Shown: piece after piece, positions 21,400 to 31,519 of the stretch
Position numbering within the stretch: the stretch's first letter is position 1
How the letters are laid out: each line of letters opens with the position of its first letter
Assembly (NCBI GenBank): GCA_021234155.1
Contig: JAJEKV010000864.1
Span: forward strand, 1 to 64,000
DNA from: Isoetes taiwanensis
Taxonomy: Eukaryota > Streptophyta > Lycopodiopsida > Isoetales > Isoetaceae
Length of the DNA stretch: 64,000 nucleotides
Reading direction: 5' to 3'
Translations under genes and position numbers: made by a program
Notes under the pieces: generated by a model
What the model saw: the letters and a program-made list of their open reading frames with translations, nothing else
Database searches by the model: none
Told to the model about the DNA's origin: nothing

Positions 21400-23390
21400 G
21401 TTGCCTAGCAAGTAAGATTGCTGCTACTTTTGCATTGCTATCAAGTGGTTTTGGTAAAACGCCAATTTGATTAGTATCCCCAAATTGGATGGCATCTTCG
21501 ATCGCTTGCTTTTCCATAACATTTTTGTTATTGTTTAGAGGATTTTCATCTTCAATTTCGGTAAGGCTATTGCTCCTCTATCATTTCCAACAATGTTGGA
21601 GTCTCCAAACCTTCCTCCGGGTTTAGAGCATGCTTCTTTAATAAGCTTATGTAGAACCTTATAAACTTTTAGACGAGCAAATAAGTCAAGCTTATATGAT
21701 TGGCTCCCTATTCGCGTAACAATCTTTAAAGACTCTTGCAATTTGTTGCAAGTTTTTTACAAATGTCGATACAGATCTCGCTTGCTTCACCTTTTTCTTG
21801 AACCAAACTTTATCTCCTATAACAAACTCTCGTGGAGTTCTATCTGCTAGACTCTTCTGACATGCCGCTGCTAGAAGATATCCTCACACTTCTTCCACAA
21901 GCTGCTCAGGAGTTGTTGAGAAACTTCCACCTTGGACACTGGATAGTGCCACGTATTTGGGGTAAAGCATTGATAACCGTAATTAATCATGAAGGGAGAC
22001 ATCTTCAATGACTCTTGCTTCATACTATTGTATGCAAACTCGGCTAGGTGGATGTAATCGACTCATTTGGATTGCTTGTTCTAAACATAGTTTCTCAACA
22101 TGTCCTCCAAGATTCTATTGATGCGCTTTGTTTTCCCATCAATCTGCAGATGATAAGCAGAACTCATCCACAACTTGGTGCAAATCGTGTTGAAGAAGTC
22201 TTGCCAAAAGGCGCTGATGAACTTCGGATCTCTATCAGAGACGATCGCCCTGGGTATTCCATGCAATCCAAAAATCTCTTTGGTAAACAACAAGGTTGTA
22301 TCTAAAGCTGTGTTTGTGGTACGACATGGCAAGAAATGTGCCATCTAGATAACTTATCTACTACAACCACTAAGGCATCACAGCCTCTTGCTGTCCTTGG
22401 AAGGCCCGTTATGAAATCCATGCTGACAACTTCCCACTTGGCGTCTGGCACCATCAAAAGTTCCAAAGCTCCCGGGATTTGAAGTTGTTCTGCCTTTGTC
22501 TGCTGACATAGGACTATTATGCGTGACATATAAAATTAGCTTCCTTACTCTTGATGCTTCATGTACGCATAACTTGTTCTTATGATATAAAATATTGCCT
22601 TCCTTTTTAAAATGCTTGATGGCCTCTCTCTCCTTATCCGTCCTTGCGTTCTTGCAAAGACTAACTCATATATGCTTTCCGTACTCGAATGGATAGCTTC
22701 TTCTGTCTTCTTGCCAAATTCGCTTGATTAAGTGGAGATGGCCTTACAATGCACTCGCGTCTCTTGAGGCCGTCGAGAGAGCGCGTCAGCAGCCACATTT
22801 AATTTGTCTGGCTTATATACTATCTGAAGTCATATTCTACGAGAAATTACGTCCATTGTCTCTGCCTTAAGTTGAGGAGTGGCTGCGTTTTGATATATTG
22901 GAGGTTCTGGTGATTAGTATCTAACTGAAATTTCCTGACATGCAAGTAGTGCCTCCATATGCGAAGAGCTCTTACAACTGCTAGAAGCTCCTGATCATGC
23001 ATTGGATAGCATTGTTTGGCCTCATTCATCTTCTTAGAGTCATAGGCTACTACTCTTCCTTCTTGCATGAGAACTCCACCCACTGCTAGTCTATTTGCGC
23101 CTGTTACTAATAGCTTATCCTTGTTTGGATCTGGTAGGGTGAGCATTGGTGCCGTTATCAAGGCTTCTTTGAGCTTTTTGAAAGAAGCTTGAATGTTCTA
23201 TAGCCAATGGGCTACCCAGTCATTTATTTTCTTATTCTTAATGAGGTCCGTCAAGGGGAATGCCCACTTGGCGAAGACCTTTACAAATTTTTTGTAGTAG
23301 CCTGCTAAGTCAAGGAAGCTTCTCACTTTGAAGACGTTCTTTGATGCTGGCCAATCTACTATGGTTTCTTTCATCAAATAATAAACTATT
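21400..23390 (-). pseudogene. Ty3/gypsy pol fragment (RT end, RNase H, integrase, C-terminal domain), decayed
   Basis: Read on the minus strand from about 23370. The RT thumb is DWPASKNVFKVRSFLDLAGY then YKKFVKVFAKWAFPLTDLIK. RNase H follows (LPDPNKDKLLVTGANRLAVG, VVAYDSKKMNEAKQCYPMHD, QELLAVVRALRIWRHYL), with the usual DASD changed to TGAN. Then comes an adaptor, and integrase with [30 protein letters not shown] and SSAYHLQIDGKTKRINRILE, where the catalytic Glu (normally TERVN) is Lys. It ends with IGSQSYKLDLFARLKVYKVL, the SH3-like segment after integrase. Frame changes and stops occur throughout. LTRs, gag and protease were not seen. The arrangement matches plant chromovirus-type gypsy elements, but the C-terminal chromodomain is too degraded to confirm. 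Inactive. Confidence 0.9.
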
Positions 23391-23800
23391 AAAAAAATTG
23401 TTCTAAAAACAAAACTTTATCATTTTAGTAATTTCACCCTAAAAATTAATTTTTAAATATTTTTTAAAGTACCAAAAGCCTGTATATTGTGAAATCCTCA
23501 TGATAGTTTGAAGTCAATCTCTTATCAAACCATCAATACAAATTATCTGGATTACCAAATTTTAAACTCATTAAATCACTAAAAATTGAAATTTTATATT
23601 TTCGAAATGTAATTCTAAATAGATTTAAGTGAAAATTAGTTTAGAAATCAACTTTCTGCACTAATAACTCTTAATTTAAAGATAAACTTATATAATTAAA
23701 CTTAAGAAATTATTTCGATCAAGAAGAGTTAAAAGTCGTATTTAATTAAAGTGGGACAAATCTCGAATTTTGGGAATTTTGGGAAATTTTTCTAATCTCG
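23391..23800. other. AT-rich non-coding stretch
   Basis: No coding potential, about four-fifths A/T. It ends with the left copy of a 29-bp inverted repeat at 23729. Confidence 0.5.
23729..23757 (+). repeat. 29-bp inverted repeat, left arm
   Basis: The 29 bases starting TTAAAAGTCG and ending AAAGTGGGAC recur exactly in inverted orientation at 27718-27746. Bases outside the arms differ, apart from a few adjacent ones. A pair 4 kb apart with perfect identity could be the ends of a TIR element containing the low-complexity block, the ORF at 25156 and the exon at 27097. Confidence 0.8.
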
Positions 23801-23802
23801 TG

Positions 23803-24240
23803 GGAGGGATATGTTGGAAGAAGGAGGAGGGAAAAGGGGGGGGGGGGAAGGGGCAGGGGGAGAGAGAGCAAAGAGGCAAACGAGGAGGGGAGGGTAGAGA
23901 AGAGCAAAAGGGCAAAAAGAGGAGAGGTTGGGGCAGCAGGGGCAAGGGTCTCTCCTCAACCTTTCCAAAATAATGGTTAAAAAGAGGAGAGGGAGGGGCA
24001 AAGGGGGGGCAAGGGTCTCCCCCACCCTTTCCAAAATAATAAATAAGGGGCAGGGGGGCAAGAGGAGGGGCAAGGGAGGGGCAAAGGGAGGTGGGCAAGG
24101 GGGCAAGAGGAGGGGAAGAGGAGAAGGGGAAGGGGGAGAGGGGGAAGGGGGAGGGAAAGCCAAAGACAACTAAAGGGGAAATGTACTAAAGGGGAACATG
24201 ACAAAAGAACGGAGGGGGAGGAGGGGTTCCATGGCTAAAC
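23803..24240. repeat. G-rich purine low-complexity tract
   Basis: A long G/A strand with runs such as a stretch of about eleven consecutive G near 23837 and repeated GGGGCAAGGG, GGGAGGGGCA and AGAGGAGGGG words. A near-duplicate block ((R)CAAGGGTCTCyCC, CCTTTCCAAAATAAT) occurs at about 23940 and 24008. Overlapping long frames on both strands are composition artefacts. It has potential for G-quadruplexes on the plus strand. Confidence 0.85.
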
Positions 24241-25150
24241 TAAAGTTCGACATTAATAAATATAATTAATTAAATAATATAATTAAATAGCTTAATAATA
24301 TAATTAATTAATTACTTACACAATAAATAATTAAACAAGAGAAAGCTTTCTTTTTCTCGCCTCCACGAGGCAGAATGGGCCCAAGAAAATAGTTTCGATG
24401 AAACTTCTAATCCCAAGGAAGGGGATAAAGGAATAAAAAAGACCTACTTAAAAGTACATAAGCACCTCTCGCTCCATTGAGGCAAGCCATGGCGCCGAAC
24501 CGAAGATGCTAAACCAAGGCAACGATTGGCTAGGGAGAATTGTTGGCATGCAGGATTTCCTTGAGCTCCTATATAAACCCAAATGCTAACTTATTTCAAA
24601 ACGCAGAGCTTAGCTTATCAACGTAGGGCTTAAAAAGACAGAGATTTAAATGGCAGACTATGGCAAAGAATGACTTTGGCTGGCATTTTAGGCAGGTCCT
24701 TGCAATTGCTCCCTGAGAATGATCTCTTCGCCAAAACCAATTTTGAAGTCCTGATCCGTTTATAGCGGCTGACTGGCCGCACAAGAAAGGTAAGAACTTT
24801 GAAATCGTATTCCAAGTTAATTCGAATCCCCTCAGAGGTCGAATTCAGAATACAACTAAGCACTGGCCGATCAATGCGGAGGAATAAATCGGTTCGTAGC
24901 AATATTATTTGTGCCATTACTTGTCATTTCAAATAATAGCACACAACGATCCATACAAGATGAATCTGCCGGTTTATAGCAAATGGATCGCGGCTGGGAA
25001 AGTGGCGATAATCTTCATTCTTGGAGTGGGCAAAGTATTCAAAAACTAAGCATGGAATGGATGATCACTCTGTTTATACTTGGGACTCGCCAAATACTCA
25101 CGGTTATGGGGATTCCATTGCCAAGTAGCCTATGTATGGAACGACTTCCT
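24241..25150. other. Non-coding stretch
   Basis: Begins with an (AT/TTAA)-rich patch at 24245-24330. No convincing exon was found. A TATATAAACC box-like word occurs at about 24570, but no transcript start can be tied to it. Confidence 0.4.
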
Positions 25151-25155
25151 AAGAC

Positions 25156-25701
25156 TTGGTAGTTCAAGGCGGTGGTTTTACAATGCATAACTGGTATACT
25201 GCTTCTTCAAAGGCTCTTACTCCCGGACCTTCTAATCTCACCGGAGCGAAATTTATTCAATCCATTCTTCCCGAAATCTACGCCCGAGAATCGAGCTTCA
25301 ATCCGTGGATTTTACTCTATGATGACTTCAAATGCCGCCCCAAAATCCCGATCCAAGGCGATCCTAATTTCACACCGGATATTTATTCTCTCAGATTCTT
25401 CCAGAGGCCCGGATGCCGTCGAATTTTACAAAACAAGGGCGGATTCTCAAAGCTAGAAGCAAGCCAAAAGCAAAGGCGGAAGCAAAGGCTGGGATTCCCT
25501 GCTTTGTTTTCATCTCTAAAGCTCGTATTATGGAGGCTCGCTCCGGAGGGAGTCGTGGGCGGCATGGCGAGAAAGCAGGAAGTAGGCCCAAAATCAAACC
25601 AAAAGCTTCAAGAAAGCGACTATGGCTGTTTCCTCTTTTTTTCGCCATTATTTACGGTTTGCTCTGAGCACGAATGCTCCATTGCCTCCCATTCCAAATG
25701 A
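25156..25701 (+). CDS. Unrecognised 181-aa open frame, doubtful
   Basis: The longest plus-strand frame in this section is 181 codons, with AREKxx-like basic stretches in the middle. A second plus frame and two minus frames are also open over much of the same DNA (for instance 25391-25648 minus). A GC-richer composition therefore explains some of the openness. No family motif was recognised. The repeated AAGC/GAAGC words (residues near KLEASQKQRRKQRLGF) suggest low complexity. It may be part of a transposon lying between the inverted repeats at 23729 and 27718. Confidence 0.2.
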   Translation: MVVQGGGFTMHNWYTASSKALTPGPSNLTGAKFIQSILPEIYARESSFNPWILLYDDFKCRPKIPIQGDPNFTPDIYSLRFFQRPGCRRILQNKGGFSKLEASQKQRRKQRLGFPALFSSLKLVLWRLAPEGVVGGMARKQEVGPKSNQKLQESDYGCFLFFSPLFTVCSEHECSIASHSK

Positions 25702-25847
25702 GAAAGCGGATTCATGCGAGCTATGGGAGATGAAAATGGAAACGGTTGAGTTTGGATCGGAGGTGGAGTAAAAGCGACTATGGCGTTGGGAGCTTCTTCC
25801 AAGCGGTACAAATGAACTTCTGTCTCAAAGGTATGTACCAAAGTTTA

Positions 25848-26030
25848 AAATTCAAGCATGGGCGGGAAAAAAAGGCGGGGTATTAGAAAAAAGGGGTAAA
25901 ATAATACGTTGAAAAAGAAAGTGTGAAATAAATAATTTTGAAATTCAAGCATGGTAGGGAAAAAGCGGGGTATTAGAAAAAAAAAAAGGGTAAAATAATA
26001 CATTCAAAAAGAAAGTGTAAAATAAATGCT
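25848..26030. repeat. Tandem duplication, ~94-bp unit x2
   Basis: Unit one starts AAATTCAAGCATGGGCGGG and unit two (25941) AAATTCAAGCATGGTAGGG. Both continue with GCGGGGTATTAGAAAAAA, GGGTAAAATAATAC and AAAAAGAAAGTGT. A few substitutions and A-tract length changes separate them. Confidence 0.92.
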
Positions 26031-26555
26031 AATAATATAGGATTATATTTTGGCGTGTCCCCAATTTCCTCTTTTTTGTGTGTGTGCTACTATGTTCACC
26101 GTTAAACATTATGTTCCCATGGTGCAAGTTTTCTAGGCATATATTCTTATTCTAAGGTAAAAATTTAACTTTGCGAAGATCATGATATAATTTACACCTT
26201 GTTTAACCCATTTTGAAGGTTCAAGAGACAAAATGGGGACAAGTACATATTAGTAGGTCTAATGCATATTAATATATTTACTGCATAGGTCTAATAGGCT
26301 CTCATAGGTTATAAGGTGCATATGTTGCTATTTACATGTGCATTAGGCATTACTCTTTACATAGCTAAATATGAGCCCAATGGTCTCTTCATATAGCTAT
26401 ATGGTATGGTCCATTAGAAAGGGGAGGGTCCATTGGATATGTGTCCATTAGATAATACATGGGGAGGGTCTATTTTTTCATGGAAAATCATTAGGAAATT
26501 TATGGGGGAGGGTATTTTTTCATAGAAAATACATAGGATGTTTGAAGGTTATTCA
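26031..26555. other. Non-coding stretch
   Basis: No ORF. It contains loosely repeated GGGGAGGGTC and TTTTTTCATRGAAAAT words (26420-26540). Confidence 0.5.
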
Positions 26556-26559
26556 TTTT

Positions 26560-26995
26560 CGACCTTCTCGGACTCTGAGCTTTGAAATTGCCCTTTTTTA
26601 CTCACGAGTTGCCTTTTTCGACTTGAAGTTAAAAGGCCCTCAAGCACTGCATTTTTAAACTTTGACCGAGAAAGTCGAAAGAAAGGCCTTCCGACCCATA
26701 AAAACTGTGTTTTTAAACTTTGGAACGCCTTTCTCGACTCGCTGGTCGAGAAAACCGACCCATAAAACTGCGTTTTAAGCTTTGAGTACGCCTTTCTCGA
26801 CTTGCTTGGTGAAAGACCTTCTAACCCATAAAACCTGCGTTTTTAAGCTTTGGTTTGCCTTTCTCGACTTCCTTGTGGTCGAGAAAGAATATCCGGACCC
26901 TAAAACTTGCATTTTTTAAACTTTGAGGCTGCCTTTCGACTTCGAGTCGAAAACACTCGACCCTAAAACCCTGCGTTTTCCCTACGATTTGCCTT
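26560..26995. repeat. Minisatellite-like array with self-complementary CTCGAC/GTCGAG core
   Basis: Six or so imperfect units of 60-70 bp. Each contains a GCCTTTCTCGACT-like word, a GTCGAGAAA-like or truncated partner, CCCATAAAAC or CCCTAAAAC, and TGCGTTTTTAAACTTTG-like text. Because TTTCTCGAC and GTCGAGAAA are reverse complements, each unit can fold into a short hairpin. No coding frame crosses it. Confidence 0.8.
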
Positions 26996-27096
26996 TCTCA
27001 TGCACGTATTTTTCCAAAATGGCCCTAAGAACTATGTTTTATTTTATTTTTTTTGCATGTAGCATCACTTGACTAATTTGATTTTGTCTCTTGCAG

Positions 27097-27319
27097 TCCT
27101 TATCTCGACCAAATAGTACATGCTTGGGAGCAATCAAAAGATCAGTTCATTAAAGAAAGGTGCCGAAAAGAGGGTGGTGACATCGGTTGGACATACAAGC
27201 ACGTGGTCCATAAAGGAACTCCTCATACAAATTTCTATCGTCTCGTAAAGTTGCTCGTGACTAGGAGAGAGCTCCACGCGCCCTTTGCACTAGGTGGTTC
27301 ATGTGTGAAGAGGGTGTAA
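27097..27319 (+). CDS. Unrecognised exon-like ORF, 73 codons, terminal
   Basis: A strong plant acceptor (TTTTGTCTCTTGCAG) at 27082-27096 leads directly into an open frame with no start Met: PYLDQIVHAWEQSKDQFIKE, RCRKEGGDIGWTYKHVVHKG, then TNFYRLVKLLVTRRELHAPF, ending SCVKRV and TAA at 27317-27319. The composition is strongly protein-like, rich in charged, Trp, His and Tyr residues. It therefore looks like a last coding exon. Upstream lies the minisatellite and no matching exon was found, so it may be a captured or orphaned exon inside the transposon proposed between 23729 and 27746. No family was recognised. Confidence 0.5.
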
Positions 27320-27717
27320 TGATTGTGCCCATACGACCACTATGGTCTCTTCACCCACTGTAATATATATTGTAATGAGCCCACTTATAAATATAAGGTA
27401 TCTCAAAACTAGTATTTTTGGGTGATTAAGTAAACGATTTGCATAATTTTTGTTGGAATTTGTGATCTATTGTCTACCCACCTAAGAAAATAGAGCCAAA
27501 ATGTTCAACTAAGAATCTTTTTCAATTAGAACTTGATAGGTCTAATGCATGTTTGCGTTGCATTGTTCTTGTTCTCGACACGCTATCCAAGAAAATTGGA
27601 AGAAAAGCTTGGATGCACACTAATAGACAAAAATTTCAATTATGGCCAGTTTTCGGGTCGGGGTGCTTCTTTTTGTGTAAATTAACAGGGTTCCGAAAAA
27701 AAATAGGAATGGAATGA

Positions 27718-27746
27718 GTCCCACTTTAATTAAATACGACTTTTAA
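27718..27746 (-). repeat. 29-bp inverted repeat, right arm
   Basis: Exact reverse complement of 23729-23757 (begins GTCCCACTTTAATTAAATAC on the plus strand). See that entry. Confidence 0.8.
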
Positions 27747-27749
27747 ACT

Positions 27750-28330
27750 ATACATACAATTTTATAAGACCATCCTTGAAGTGTTATCTGAATAAGTCAA
27801 GGTTTTGCTCATTCTTGATTATCTCCATGTTTACCAGAGAATAACATTTTGCTTGCAGGTGGATTCTCTAGTTATGGATTCAATATAAGGCCACTCATTT
27901 GAGTTAAGTTGCATTTTTTTCCAACCATTTTGCCCAGAATTCGAAGGGTAATCATAAAGGTTTATGAATAACTGATGGCATTTTCGCTATTCATATGATG
28001 TATTGGACTAACAAATAGTTACACAAGGTGTGGTCTGGGCTTCATGCATAAATGTACATGGCCAACTTGATATTGTCAAATCATTTCAAGGTTTCAGCAG
28101 TAATGAAATATATCAATAATAACAGCCAAAGCTTGCTAAGGTTGTGTTATATCAGTTGTAGAATAATCTCACATGGTGATGTTGGATTGTCTTTATTTAT
28201 CAATTTCTCAAACGAAAACTTGGATGAACTGACGCGGTTTTTCTTCATGCTGGCCTAAATTGTATGTATGATGTAACTATAATAAGGGAATGGGGCCAAG
28301 GCATTTTACAAATTTGTCTTTAGAGTTCTT
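27750..28330. other. Non-coding stretch
   Basis: No supported gene. The 68-codon frame at 28052 has no distinguishing features. Confidence 0.5.
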
Positions 28331-29071
28331 CCCAAACCAAAGGCGGTCAGGGTTGCCCTTAAGGCCAAATTTGTCTAAGCATAATTTAGAAGGTCGGGCG
28401 AATAATAGAGTTGCAAGATTAGTTATGCTGGCGAATGTTTTCTAGACATGAATGTTTTTTATAGAAATCTAGGCGAATCATGGCCAATATTATTTCCCAA
28501 GATTTAAGTGTCTTTATTTTCCAAGTGCAATTTCTATGGTGAAATTTTATTCACCGGCATCCATATTTAATCAAGGACACAAACACATTATAACTATACT
28601 TGCATGATGCAATACCACAACTTAACCTTTGCAAATGAGAACGTGGCTTATCCTTGTAGATAAAAAAAATCTATTGAAAGGGAGGTCTGTAAAAAAAATG
28701 CTCTCCAATGCATCCTTAGAAGTATTTGAAACACAATAGCTACAAAAATAACTCTTCAAATTGTCATATGTACCTGGATGGATATAGAGAATAGATTAGG
28801 TTATGAAGAAAGCCTAGAATATTAGGCGATTCCTTAAGAAATCTTCGAGAAGGAGGGTAGAGGATAAGGCGAATCTATAGTTATGTCGCTTAGTGGATGT
28901 GGCGAATTTTCCAGTGGAGTGAGATTTGTTTGTAGAAAAATTGGCTAATTTTATTTTTTTCATCTATAACGGGCCCTACTAAACCATAGCGTCAAAATTT
29001 CTTGATACCCTTAAAAAATAGCCTTTTGGCGAACTTTCGTCCTTAAGGGCTACCCTGAAGGCGGTTTCAGG
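28331..29071. mobile_element. Small (~0.74-kb) TIR element, MITE-like
   Basis: The left end reads CCCAAACCAAAGGCGGTCAG then GGTTGCCCTTAAGG. The right end, reverse-complemented (29034-29070), reads CCCTGAAACCGCCTTCAGGG then TAGCCCTTAAGG. These are imperfect inverted repeats of about 34 bp. The interior is AT-rich with recurring GGCGAAT words and no ORF, as expected for a non-autonomous element. Target duplication and superfamily were not resolved. Confidence 0.6.
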
Positions 29072-29292
29072 GGGATATTAATTTTAAAATATTGGATTAA
29101 AAGGTTTGTGTTAACTTGAAAATTCCCCCCTATAATATAAAAACAGAGTGCTCTAATTTGTGATCCTTTATTTTTCTCTTATTCGTTCTCCAGTATATTG
29201 TGGATTAGAGAGAGTTTGATTCTTATTTTGGGAATAGACTCCTTATTATAGAGATACATTATAGTAATGTTGATGACTTCCTGGGAAATCAA

Positions 29293-29658
29293 ATGAAAAA
29301 AGAGGAAGACTTATTTTACAACATCAAACACAACATCATTATGACAAAACAAACCCTTTTTTATTCTCAAGAATTCAGCCAACAAGCATCTCAAACAGAA
29401 TTGAAAAAAGCAATGTGGACATCCAAGCTATTCCGTATTAACGCGGTGCGCACGGACTTCAAGCACAAGAACAAGAAAAGAATAGTCATTAAACAAGTTG
29501 CTCCCATAGGTTGGGTCATTGAATGTACATTTACATGGTCTAAAAGCTTAGATGTCACTTCCAATGTATATCCAATGTTTCTTCCATTGTTACATGTTAA
29601 AGTTCAATTCCAATGTATACTAAGTGCTTGTCACGAATTGAATTCCATTGTACATTAA
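29293..29658 (+). CDS. Unrecognised 121-aa ORF
   Basis: A plus-strand frame starting MKKEEDLFYNIKHNIIMTKQ and continuing with basic text (VRTDFKHKNKKRIVIKQVAP) up to ELNSIVH and stop. The first ~75 codons look more protein-like than the last ~45. No family motif. It ends about 55 bp before the Helitron at 29713, so the insertion may have displaced downstream sequence. Could be chance. Confidence 0.25.
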   Translation: MKKEEDLFYNIKHNIIMTKQTLFYSQEFSQQASQTELKKAMWTSKLFRINAVRTDFKHKNKKRIVIKQVAPIGWVIECTFTWSKSLDVTSNVYPMFLPLLHVKVQFQCILSACHELNSIVH

Positions 29659-30358
29659 ATGTCTTTCCCAATTTCAACTATCTGCCACTTTCTTCTACTT
29701 ATATCTTGCATATCTACTTACTTAAAATATTTTTGCCCATTCTCTTTCATGCCGGTGTGCCCTTTTCAGGGTGTGACTTTTGGAAGAAAAAACTGATTTT
29801 CCGGGCAATATCTTTATTTTCCGGCGTTCTTATCATTTTTCCCCTTTTCAAAATAATCATGCAACGTCTTCCTTTGCCCTCAAAATAATGATACGAAATT
29901 TTTGGAACGGTTGAGAAGCGGACTTTTCGAGCGGTGGATATCGCTTTGAAGATGGGCCGGCTGGGTCGAATCGAATGCCACCGGAGCTTGAAGTGGGGTC
30001 GGGGCTTAAAGACGTTGCAGGCCACAAGTTATTTGCTTGGAGCTTAGAGACGGTGCAGGATGCAGTCCTGTGAATCAGTTGTTTCCATCAGATATTTTTT
30101 TCTCCATTCATCGCTGATCACTGGAGCAGGTAGTGTTGTAGCATCCTAAATCCTCCGGACAAGCTTGAAGAAGTTCTTATCTCTTGCATTTGGGCTCTTT
30201 CTTACTTATGTTTTTTGGGCTTATTCTTTCTTTAGGATCTCCAAAAGGCAGGTTTTTTGCTCCATTCCATCTTATGGTTCAGCGCTAGCTGCAGGTAGAT
30301 TCTCCTTCTATTTTATTTGGTAAGTGAAACTTCAAAGCCATGAGCCCAATCTAATACG

Positions 30359-30497
30359 TGTAATTGTTCCAACTTCTATACCCAACGCAATACATTGTTC
30401 TTGGAGTCCAACAAACATGTAATTGCTCCAACGTCTATACCCAACGCAATACGTTATTCTTGGAGTCCAACAAACATATAATTGGCCGAACGTCTAC
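30359..30497. repeat. 60-bp tandem repeat inside the Helitron, ~2.3 copies
   Basis: Units begin TGTAATTGTTCCAACTTC at 30359, TGTAATTGCTCCAACGTC at 30419 and TATAATTGGCCGAACGTC at 30478. They share TATACCCAACGCAATAC and TTGGAGTCCAACAAACAT. Confidence 0.93.
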
Positions 30498-31262
30498 ATC
30501 ATAACCCCAAAGTACAATGTTGTTAAATTTGAACATAATAGGGGATGAATCCAGAAGAGACATTTTAGCTTATAAACACAACCTCTACTTACGCGCTGCA
30601 ATGCCGACCATTATAGAACATAATAAAATGCACATTATATCTATGGAACATAATAATAGAGCGGGATATTATATCTGCAAGTAATTATAGAGTTGCTATA
30701 GCCTCATGTGGATGTGCTACGAGAGAGGTAAGTGGACAATGGAGTACATATATGCTTCTTAGTGAAAGCAAAGATTGACATTATGCCTCTGGTGATATGC
30801 GCTACGTGGAGATGTATATTTAGAGATCTATCATGAACAAAAGAACACCAAGAAACCCTATTATATATTCATGTTTTGCATATCTGTACCCGATAATTTA
30901 CTTAACTAATTCTAAGCATGAGATTTTGAGCATAGGTTTTGGGTCTGTCTTCCCATATTTTCACTTTAAAGGAAGGGTACATTCGCCCCCCACCTTCTTA
31001 TGCAGCATTGTTTTCTTTGCTAAAATCCATCCTTTAAGTGCAAAGTTAATACATTGATGATACTCTTAGTAGAAAACTTCAATCAGCAACAAAAATAATT
31101 AGAAAAGCAAATCATGCTTACTCTTGCAAACATCAACATGTAGTGTTGTCAAAAGTTGCACACGTGGAGGTGAAAAGCCAAGTAAAAACACATAGCAGGA
31201 CATATGAAGAAGTTGCACATATGAACATTAAAGGTCGAGTAAAAAGATATTCCAGGACATTA

Positions 31263-31292
31263 GCCCGGCAACGCCGGGCACACGTTTACTAG
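31263..31292 (+). other. Helitron 3' terminus (hairpin + CTAG)
   Basis: Seven-base-pair GC stem with an AAC loop, then CTAG. The identical hairpin sequence recurs at 63318-63334, which places both 3' ends in one family. Confidence 0.9.
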
Positions 31293-31420
31293 TCTACTTA
31301 TTTAAAAAGTTTTTGGGGTTTGTTGCTGATGCCGGTGTGCCCTTTTTCAGGACGTGACTTTTGGAAGAAAAAAACAGGTATTCCGGCCATTTTCCCATTT
31401 TCCGATCATTTTGCTCTCTC
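31293..31420 (+). mobile_element. 5' terminus of a second Helitron of the same family
   Basis: Reads TCTACTTATTTAAAAAG directly after CTAG of the first element, then GATGCCGGTGTGCCCTTTTT, CGTGACTTTTGGAAGAAAAA and ATTCCGG. This parallels 29713-29820 almost word for word. The base before it is the G of the neighbouring CTAG. Without the first Helitron, the A at 29712 would precede it, the expected A|T target. The first Helitron therefore inserted exactly at this element's left boundary. The matching 3' end may be at 63345. Confidence 0.8.
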
Positions 31421-31519
31421 TGGCGCTAAAAAATAGTTTTTTTTTTCTGTAACGTTTAGGTTAGGAAACGTATCGGGCATCAGATCATTTTGCGGATGAT
31501 TTGGCGTTTCTTAGCTGAA

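Larger units (their letters stand above)
29713..31292 (+). mobile_element. Non-autonomous Helitron, 1580 bp
   Basis: Starts TCTACTTACTTAAAATA after an A (29712). It ends with a GC hairpin (stem GCCCGGC / GCCGGGC at 31263-31269 and 31273-31279, loop AAC), then ACACGTTTA and CTAG at 31289-31292, followed by T (31293). TC start, hairpin 9-10 bp before CTRR, and insertion between A and T are the diagnostic Helitron features. No Rep/helicase ORF is present, so it depends on an autonomous partner. Its first ~110 bp closely match the sequence from 31293. The interior holds a 60-bp tandem repeat and no clear gene fragment. Confidence 0.9.

Noticed and set aside
23742-24204. Several long Pro/Leu-rich or Gly/Arg-rich open frames on both strands
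   Set aside because: They arise from the purine-rich low-complexity tract. All frames are open together and the products are monotonous.
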